From the NCBI GenBank assembly GCA_023421505.1, contig JAEZTJ010000056.1:1-46162 (forward strand): a stretch of DNA of 46,162 nucleotides. Reading direction: 5' to 3'. The stretch is from Bacillota bacterium. GTDB taxonomy: Bacteria; Bacillota; Clostridia; Lachnospirales; Lachnospiraceae. The notes beneath the pieces were generated by a model. That model saw only the letters and a list, made by a program, of their open reading frames with translations, searched no databases and was not told the origin of the DNA. Made by a program: the position numbers and the translations under genes. Positions within the stretch are counted from its first letter, which is position 1; each line of letters starts with the position of its first letter. Of the stretch, positions 40,736-46,162 are shown piece by piece.

Positions 40736-40989
40736 GATTATTATCCTCCCTGATAAATATTTCACTATAAAAAATTAGTTTATATAAAAAATAGTGGTAA
40801 TATAAAAATAGTGAATGCTTATTGCTTTTTTCCTTGCTTTATGAGTATGTGATCAATGGATTGCAGAGGTCTTTGTAAAGTTATATCGGTAAGAATGGGA
40901 TGGAAGTTAATGGTATAGTTTGATAATTTTTAAATTCTTTACCCTAACACAATTTCAACCAGAAACATAAATTCATAAGTTGGGATTAA

Positions 40990-41013
40990 AAAAGCACCTT
41001 TGCAGGCGCTTTT
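40990..41013 (-). terminator. Terminator of the two-component operon
   Basis: On the minus strand AAAAGCGCC pairs with GGTGCTTTT (one G-T pair) around TGCAAA, and more T's follow. It sits directly after the kinase stop codon. Confidence 0.85.
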
Positions 41014-41014
41014 A

Positions 41015-42427
41015 TTAAGTATCCTCTTCAATCGATTTTGTTAGTGAGAAGATAAATTCAGTGCCGACTCCTTCGGTACTGATTACGTTGATGTTTTCAT
41101 TATGAGCCTGGATAATTTCTTTGGTGATGGAAAGTCCAAGACCGGTACCCTTCTTATCCTTACCTCTGGAGGTATCTGTTTTATAGAAGCGTTCCCAGAT
41201 TTTCTTAAGCGATTCCCTTGGAATGCCAATACCATAGTCCTTAACTGATACAAGAACCTTATCTCCCTTTTCTTCAGTTGAAATCTTTATTTTTGAATTC
41301 GAATGGCTGAACTTGATTGCATTATCAATCAAATTGTATAAAACCCGCTGGATTTTACCCATATCCGCATTTACCATAATTACCTTAGAAGAGAAGACAA
41401 GGTTTAAGGATATTTTTCTTTCCCTGCAGGTACCCTCAAAGCTTTCCGCTGTTTTCTTGATAATATGATTAATATCAAAGGAACTGATATCAAGGAAAGC
41501 ACCCTTATTTTCAAACCGGTTTAATTCTAATAAATTCGAAGTTAGCTTTGTTAGTCTGTCGGCTTCGAACAAAATGATATTTAAGTATTTATCCTGCATT
41601 TCGTATGGAATAGTCCCGTCCTTTATCGCTTCTGCATAACCCTTGATGGAAGTCAGCGGTGACCTGAAATCATGGGATATATTTGCAACAAATTTTTTTT
41701 GATAATCTTCAAGGTTAGCCAGTTCACCAGACATGTAAGAGATGGCAGCACCAAGATGCCTGTATTCAGCTAATCCTTTTAAGATTAAAGCATAATTGTA
41801 ATTACCTAACGAGTATTCCTTCGCAGCCTTCATTAAATTCTTCAGCGGTATTGCAGTAATAAAATATAGATAAAGGAATGATAAAAAGAGTAAGGGCAGG
41901 AAAATAAGAAAACATATATTGATTATATTAAAGTAAAATACAGCCTCGTCCGTAACATCCTTTTGTGGATAATGAAGAATGATATAGCCCATCAGCTTAT
42001 AGTTATAGGTTACCTTACGTGTAACGCTGAGCATTCGTTCGGAGAAAATGCCCTCGTAATAGTTGTTCTCGGTTTTGTTCGCGTTCAGTAAATGTGGATC
42101 AAGCTCATATACATTTTGCATCACAGCATTACCAAAACTATCTACCTTTATTATTCCGTCTGAATCAACAAGCCAGACGCGGATTCCCAAAAAGGCTTCA
42201 ATCGATTTTAACTGTATGCCCAAGCTTTCCGGATTAAGATTTTCCCCGTTAAAGTAAGCATCATACTTATCCTCAAGTAACTCTGTCTCATCGATTAAGA
42301 GATCAATTTTATTCGCTTTTAGCTGCCTTTCAAGAAAAACTGTGCCAAAATTGTTCAGAAGTACAAATATTAGTACTCCGGATATAAGAAAACATATAAT
42401 AAATCTTGACCACAGAGTTTTCTTCAT
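41015..42427 (-). CDS. Sensor histidine kinase
   Basis: Membrane sensor kinase of a two-component pair, about 470 residues. Two membrane helices (near 9-28 and 165-190) frame an extracytoplasmic sensor region of about 130 residues. A HAMP-like linker follows, then the dimerisation domain with His252 in NISHDFRSPLTSIKGYAEA. The ATP domain has DNAIKFSHS (N box), DYGIGIP (G1) and GTGLGLSI (G2). ATG 42427 is preferred; GTG 42436 is only 2 bases from the AGGAGGG site, which itself overlaps the regulator stop. The stimulus is unknown. Confidence 0.93.
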   Translation of the reverse strand: MKKTLWSRFIICFLISGVLIFVLLNNFGTVFLERQLKANKIDLLIDETELLEDKYDAYFNGENLNPESLGIQLKSIEAFLGIRVWLVDSDGIIKVDSFGNAVMQNVYELDPHLLNANKTENNYYEGIFSERMLSVTRKVTYNYKLMGYIILHYPQKDVTDEAVFYFNIINICFLIFLPLLFLSFLYLYFITAIPLKNLMKAAKEYSLGNYNYALILKGLAEYRHLGAAISYMSGELANLEDYQKKFVANISHDFRSPLTSIKGYAEAIKDGTIPYEMQDKYLNIILFEADRLTKLTSNLLELNRFENKGAFLDISSFDINHIIKKTAESFEGTCRERKISLNLVFSSKVIMVNADMGKIQRVLYNLIDNAIKFSHSNSKIKISTEEKGDKVLVSVKDYGIGIPRESLKKIWERFYKTDTSRGKDKKGTGLGLSITKEIIQAHNENINVISTEGVGTEFIFSLTKSIEEDT

Positions 42428-42444
42428 AGCAAACACCAGCCCTC

Positions 42445-43170
42445 CTACTTCCTTTGTATTTTAGTTTCGAATTTATAGCCAATTCCCCACACTGTAGATA
42501 AATTCCATTCCGTATGATCCTTGATCTTTTCCCGAAGACGCTTAATATGTACGTCTACTGTTCTTGTATCGCCAAAATATTCATAACCCCATATATGATC
42601 CAGAAGCTGTTCCCTAGTAAATACCTGATTTGGATTAGAGGCAAGGAAATAAAGCAGCTCCAGTTCCTTAGGAGGCATCTCGATTGTATCGCCATAATAC
42701 TGTACGGAATAATTACTGATGTTGATTAATAAATCCGGATAGGCAACATATTCACCGATAGGAAGCGGTGGCTGTTCTGGATCCTCCTTAACCGCAGGAT
42801 GGAAGCGTCGAAGGACTGCACGCACTCTTGCGACTAGTTCCTTAGAATCAAAGGGCTTAATGATATAATCATCCGCACCTAGCTCAAGACCCAATACTTT
42901 ATCAAAGATTTCACCCTTGGCTGACAGCATAATAATTGGAACAGAGGAGAGCTTACGGATCTCGCGGCAAACCTCATATCCATCTATTCCGGGAAGCATC
43001 AAATCAAGCAGTACCAGATTAGGCTGATATAAACTGAATTGGTTAATAGCAGCTTCTCCGTCATTTACAATCATGGTGTCAAAGCATTCCTTTGTTAGAT
43101 ATAGGGAAATAAGCTCTGCTATATTCACATCATCATCTACGATCAGTATCTTCTGTTTTGTTACCATCAT
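42445..43170 (-). CDS. OmpR/PhoB-family response regulator
   Basis: DNA-binding partner of the sensor kinase, 241 residues. The receiver domain has the acidic pocket VDDD (residues 11-14), phospho-acceptor Asp56 in LLDLMLPG, and Lys in IIKPFD. The C-terminal winged helix shows LLYFLASNPNQVFTREQLLD and RTVDVHIKRLREKI. AAAGGAGTTA precedes the start. It is followed within 20 bp by the kinase gene in one operon. The order regulator then kinase is standard for Firmicutes. Confidence 0.95.
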   Translation of the reverse strand: MMVTKQKILIVDDDVNIAELISLYLTKECFDTMIVNDGEAAINQFSLYQPNLVLLDLMLPGIDGYEVCREIRKLSSVPIIMLSAKGEIFDKVLGLELGADDYIIKPFDSKELVARVRAVLRRFHPAVKEDPEQPPLPIGEYVAYPDLLINISNYSVQYYGDTIEMPPKELELLYFLASNPNQVFTREQLLDHIWGYEYFGDTRTVDVHIKRLREKIKDHTEWNLSTVWGIGYKFETKIQRK

Positions 43171-43203
43171 TAACTCCTTTCATATTAAAAAGTTGTTATA
43201 GAT

Positions 43204-43272
43204 TATTGCGAAACTATAAAGTTTTAATAATTGTATACACAGCATATACTATTCCTTCGCTCCAACGCTCCT
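43204..43272. repeat. Half copy of the palindromic repeat abutting mutS2
   Basis: ATTGCGAAAC is followed by the 26-bp arm and the TTCGCTCCAACGCTCC core, matching the reverse complement of the right half of the 14-156 copy. It ends one to two bases before the mutS2 stop codon (43274-43276). The left half of the palindrome is absent. It also lies in the upstream region of the response-regulator operon. Confidence 0.75.
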
Positions 43273-43273
43273 A

Positions 43274-45652
43274 CTATTTGAATTCAACAATCGTAACACC
43301 GTGGTCTCCCTCGCCGAAACCTCCTACGCGGTAAGATTTAACGTATTTTAACTTCTTAAGATGGGAGTGGATTGCATTTTTTAGGGCGCCTGTACCTCTT
43401 CCGTGAATGACAGTTACTTGAGGCAGGTGGGCTAGATAAGCATCATCAAGATATTTATCCAGTTCCGGCAGGGCTTCATCCACCGTCTTTCCGATTAAGT
43501 TAATCTCCGGATGTATGGAAGCGGATTTTGACATCTTAATTTTACCGCTCTGTGTCTTACTATAGCCTGGGGCAACGATTGCTTCCTCCTCAATTAACTC
43601 GAGATCCTTAATATTAACCTGGGAACGAAGAATTCCCATCTGAACAAATAAATCACCCTTCGCATTCGGCAAGGTACTGACAGTTCCTTTTAATCCTAAG
43701 CTGATGACGTTTACGGTATCGCCAACCTTAAGCTCCTTTGCAGAGGTTTTACGGTTTAGCTTATTCTGGTGTTTCTGTGTGGCTGCTTCACTGCTACTAA
43801 GCTTCTCACGGAGGGAATTACGTTCATTTTCCATATCCCTAATATTACCGCCAACCTGCATCCATTTGTTATACTTTTTAATACTTTGATCAGCAAATTC
43901 CTTCGCTTCCTGAAGAATATGGGCGGCCTGCTCCTTCGCTTCCTTAAGAATACGATCCTTATTCGCATCGAGAGATTCATTCTTGCGTGCCAGGTTTTTC
44001 TTAAGCTGTTCAACTTCTTCTTTATATCTTGATATTTCACTCTGTTCCTGTTCAATGGTAATACGGCTTGCCTCTAAATCACTGATTAAATCCTCGAAGC
44101 TCTTGTCCTGCTTACCAATCAGTTCCTTGGCATTCTCAATGATATAATCCGGAAGTCCAAGCTTTGAAGATATCGCAAAGGCATTGCTCTTACCGGGTAT
44201 TCCGATTAGCAGACGATAAGTGGGCCTTAGCGTCTCTACATTAAATTCACAGGAGGCATTCGATACGCCTTCTGTGGATAAAGCATATATCTTCAATTCG
44301 CTGTAATGCGTTGTCGCCATGGTACGGATATTGCGCTGATGTAGAGAGGTTAAAATCGACATGGCTAACGCAGCTCCTTCTGTCGGGTCAGTTCCGGCAC
44401 CTAACTCATCAAATAAAACCAAGGAGTGTTCATCTGCCTTATCTAATATAGTAACAATATTAGTCATATGAGAGGAGAAGGTACTTAAGCTTTGTTCTAT
44501 ACTTTGCTCATCACCAATATCGGCATACACCTCTTCAAATACAGATAGCTCAGATCCTTCAAAGGCTGGGATATGAAGACCAGCCTGTCCCATAAGCGTT
44601 AATAGTCCGACTGTTTTTAAAGATACTGTCTTACCGCCAGTATTGGGCCCGGTGATAATTAACATAGTAAAATCCTTACCCAGCATAATATCGATGGGAA
44701 CCACCTTCTTATAATCGATAAGCGGATGGCGGCCCTTTTTGATGTTAAGTCTTCCCTGATTATTAAAAACAGGCTCGGAGCCTTTCATTTGTTTTGACAG
44801 AGAGGCTCTTGCAAAAATAAAATCAAGCTCAGACAGGGTTTCAAAATCATAGCTTAAACTATCTGCATATTCTGCAGCCTGGTTACTTAGATCAGCAAGA
44901 ACCTTTTCTATCTCCTCCTGCTCACGGATGGAAAGCTCTTTTAATTCATTATTCAAGCGGACGATTGCCATAGGCTCTACAAATAGGGTAGAGCCGGTAG
45001 AGGATTGATCATGTATCATGCCCTGAAATTGATTTTTAAATTCAGAACGTATTGGCAGACAGTAGCGTCCATTTCTCATGGTGATGATATTATCCTGAAG
45101 CATGGTTCGGGAAGAATTCAAGATGGAGGAAAGCTCACTATGAATTTTATCATTGGTACTATGGATGGAGCGTCTGACAGTCTTAAGCGCAGGGCTGGCA
45201 TCATCTGCGATTTCTTCCTCTGAGATAATACATCGCTTGATTTCGTTATTTATGGGGGTAAGAGGTTCAAGTCCAGCAAAGAATTCAGTTAAGGAATCCT
45301 CGGTCTGTACTTCATTATCCTTGCCGGTATAACCTCCGTAGGCTTTGATTCTTAAAGCTGCATCCAAATCGGAGCTTATATGCAGCAGCTCGACAGCACC
45401 TAAGGTGGAACCGATCTTTAATCTCATGATAGAGGGTCTGATATCATGTATTCCGTTAAAGGAGATACTTCCTCTTCTTAAGATACGGGAAAGCGCATCG
45501 CTTGTTTGTTCCTGTAATCTCTTTATTGTATCAAGATCAGAATAGGGCAGCAGATGTGCACATAGCTCTTTTCCATATCCGGTTCCGGCAAAAGAGGTCA
45601 ATTTATCAATAATTTTATTATATTCAAGAGTTCTTAATGCTTTTTCATTCAT
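43274..45652 (-). CDS. mutS2: MutS2 (recombination/ribosome-rescue ATPase with Smr domain)
   Basis: Homologue of MutS that lacks the mismatch-recognition domains, 792 residues. It has been tied to suppression of recombination and, in Bacillus, to splitting of collided ribosomes. The ABC-type ATPase has Walker A GPNTGGKT near 335-342 and VLFDELGAGTDPTEGAAL as Walker B. A coiled-coil region around 515-620 and a C-terminal Smr domain follow (VIHGRGTGALKNAIHSHLKK). GGAAAGG lies upstream of the start. A half copy of the palindromic repeat abuts its 3' end. Confidence 0.96.
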   Translation of the reverse strand: MNEKALRTLEYNKIIDKLTSFAGTGYGKELCAHLLPYSDLDTIKRLQEQTSDALSRILRRGSISFNGIHDIRPSIMRLKIGSTLGAVELLHISSDLDAALRIKAYGGYTGKDNEVQTEDSLTEFFAGLEPLTPINNEIKRCIISEEEIADDASPALKTVRRSIHSTNDKIHSELSSILNSSRTMLQDNIITMRNGRYCLPIRSEFKNQFQGMIHDQSSTGSTLFVEPMAIVRLNNELKELSIREQEEIEKVLADLSNQAAEYADSLSYDFETLSELDFIFARASLSKQMKGSEPVFNNQGRLNIKKGRHPLIDYKKVVPIDIMLGKDFTMLIITGPNTGGKTVSLKTVGLLTLMGQAGLHIPAFEGSELSVFEEVYADIGDEQSIEQSLSTFSSHMTNIVTILDKADEHSLVLFDELGAGTDPTEGAALAMSILTSLHQRNIRTMATTHYSELKIYALSTEGVSNASCEFNVETLRPTYRLLIGIPGKSNAFAISSKLGLPDYIIENAKELIGKQDKSFEDLISDLEASRITIEQEQSEISRYKEEVEQLKKNLARKNESLDANKDRILKEAKEQAAHILQEAKEFADQSIKKYNKWMQVGGNIRDMENERNSLREKLSSSEAATQKHQNKLNRKTSAKELKVGDTVNVISLGLKGTVSTLPNAKGDLFVQMGILRSQVNIKDLELIEEEAIVAPGYSKTQSGKIKMSKSASIHPEINLIGKTVDEALPELDKYLDDAYLAHLPQVTVIHGRGTGALKNAIHSHLKKLKYVKSYRVGGFGEGDHGVTIVEFK

Positions 45653-46162
45653 AATATGGGCCTTTCCAAACAGTTCTTATAAAATTCTATTCATCTAGCG
45701 GAAATTCAGTTACATATCTATTTTACCTTATCTTGTAAAGAAATAAAACATAAAGTTGATGAATTTTATAATAGGTATAGGTATTAAGTGTGCCGGATTT
45801 GATACACTGAAAATTCTGAGAGCTCAACATAATATACCATGAGAGCTCAACATAATATATTATGAAAACTAGAGGCGTTACAGCTTGATAAAAATTGAAA
45901 CAGGTTAAATACATCATAAAATCTTATATTAATCAATATAATTAAGATAAAAATTAATATAATTAATAATGTAATTAAATATGTTAATTTTAGTATTGAC
46001 AATATCAATTAGTAGAGGTATATTGTATTTAAATTGCTGAATTGGAATCCGAGGTTCCTGTTTGCAAATTTAACTTCCGGTTCAGCATATCCCTTGCAAG
46101 ACTAAATTCCGGAGAACTAAACTGTTCTTAAAATTCTGGAAGTAAGTATTGCAAAAGTCTAT
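45653..46162. other. Non-coding right edge with promoter and short direct repeat
   Basis: No gene seen. GAGAGCTCAACATAATATA occurs twice, at 45818-45836 and 45841-45859 (23-bp period). A consensus promoter faces out of the window at 45996-46024. The transcribed stretch after it includes GGAATCCGAGGTTCC, a possible small hairpin, and no start codon with a clear ribosome site before the edge. A possible mutS2 promoter on the minus strand (TTTACA, 17 bp, TATGTA) lies around 45710-45740. Confidence 0.45.
45996..46024 (+). promoter_or_regulatory. Consensus promoter facing out of the window
   Basis: TTGACA (45996-46001), a 17-bp spacer and TATATT (46019-46024), one mismatch from consensus. At least 130 bases of leader lie inside the window before any gene, consistent with a long 5' untranslated region. 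Confidence 0.75.

Overview
The window looks like chromosome from an anaerobic, spore-forming, low-GC Firmicute, most likely a plant-polysaccharide-using Lachnospiraceae (Clostridium XIVa) species. The signs are a SpoIIE gene, the clostridial order spoIIE-tilS-hpt-ftsH, an oxygen-sensitive glycyl radical enzyme with its activase, AGGAGG-type ribosome sites, and many GTG/TTG starts. No rRNA, tRNA, CRISPR array, transposase or phage gene was seen.

Layout. (1) 1-6.7 kb: a palindromic intergenic repeat, then the housekeeping/sporulation block spoIIE, tilS, hpt, ftsH. The spoIIE promoter has Spo0A-type boxes and a 21-bp spacer. (2) 6.9-28.6 kb: a self-contained, visibly GC-richer catabolic island, all on the + strand. 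Two regulators (LacI type and CdaR/sugar-diacid type) follow a perfect consensus promoter and a 16-bp operator palindrome. After a terminator come a CUT1 sugar ABC transporter (binding lipoprotein and two permeases, no ATPase), an extended SDR, an aldo/keto reductase, a radical-SAM glycyl-radical activase, a glycyl radical enzyme, separate DhaK- and DhaL-type kinase subunits, an aldose-epimerase-like protein, a CoA-acylating-type aldehyde dehydrogenase of the methylmalonate-semialdehyde family, GH1 and GH2 glycosidases, and an IlvD/EDD-type sugar-acid dehydratase. (3) 28.6-33.7 kb: a CmpB-like membrane protein, a DUF2156 protein, a B12-binding radical SAM protein, endonuclease III and a lineage-specific membrane protein. 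(4) 33.9-39.7 kb: a 34-residue membrane miniprotein, a VanW protein, an AIR-synthase-like protein, an Lrp/aminotransferase pair, a stand-alone CheX and TrmL. (5) 39.8-45.7 kb, minus strand: a coiled-coil protein, an OmpR-type two-component system and mutS2.

The most interesting part is region 2. Two intracellular beta-glycosidases and a mutarotase-like protein imply that an oligosaccharide or glycoside is imported intact. The glycyl radical enzyme has the Cys-x-Glu dyad (Cys421, Glu423) and a radical glycine (Gly752), but an atypical surrounding sequence. The DhaK homologue keeps the carbonyl-binding histidine and both other catalytic residues. A coherent reading is radical elimination to a carbonyl compound, then phosphorylation by DhaK/DhaL or oxidation to an acyl-CoA, with SDR, AKR and IlvD-type enzymes feeding or draining the route. 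The locus has no microcompartment shell genes, PTS partner or aldolase. I do not recognise it as a characterised pathway, and its substrate cannot be determined from sequence alone.

A family of palindromic repeats (14-156, 28615-28651, 33761-33838, 43204-43272) and a six-unit 19-bp tandem array (30175-30290) account for much of the non-coding sequence.
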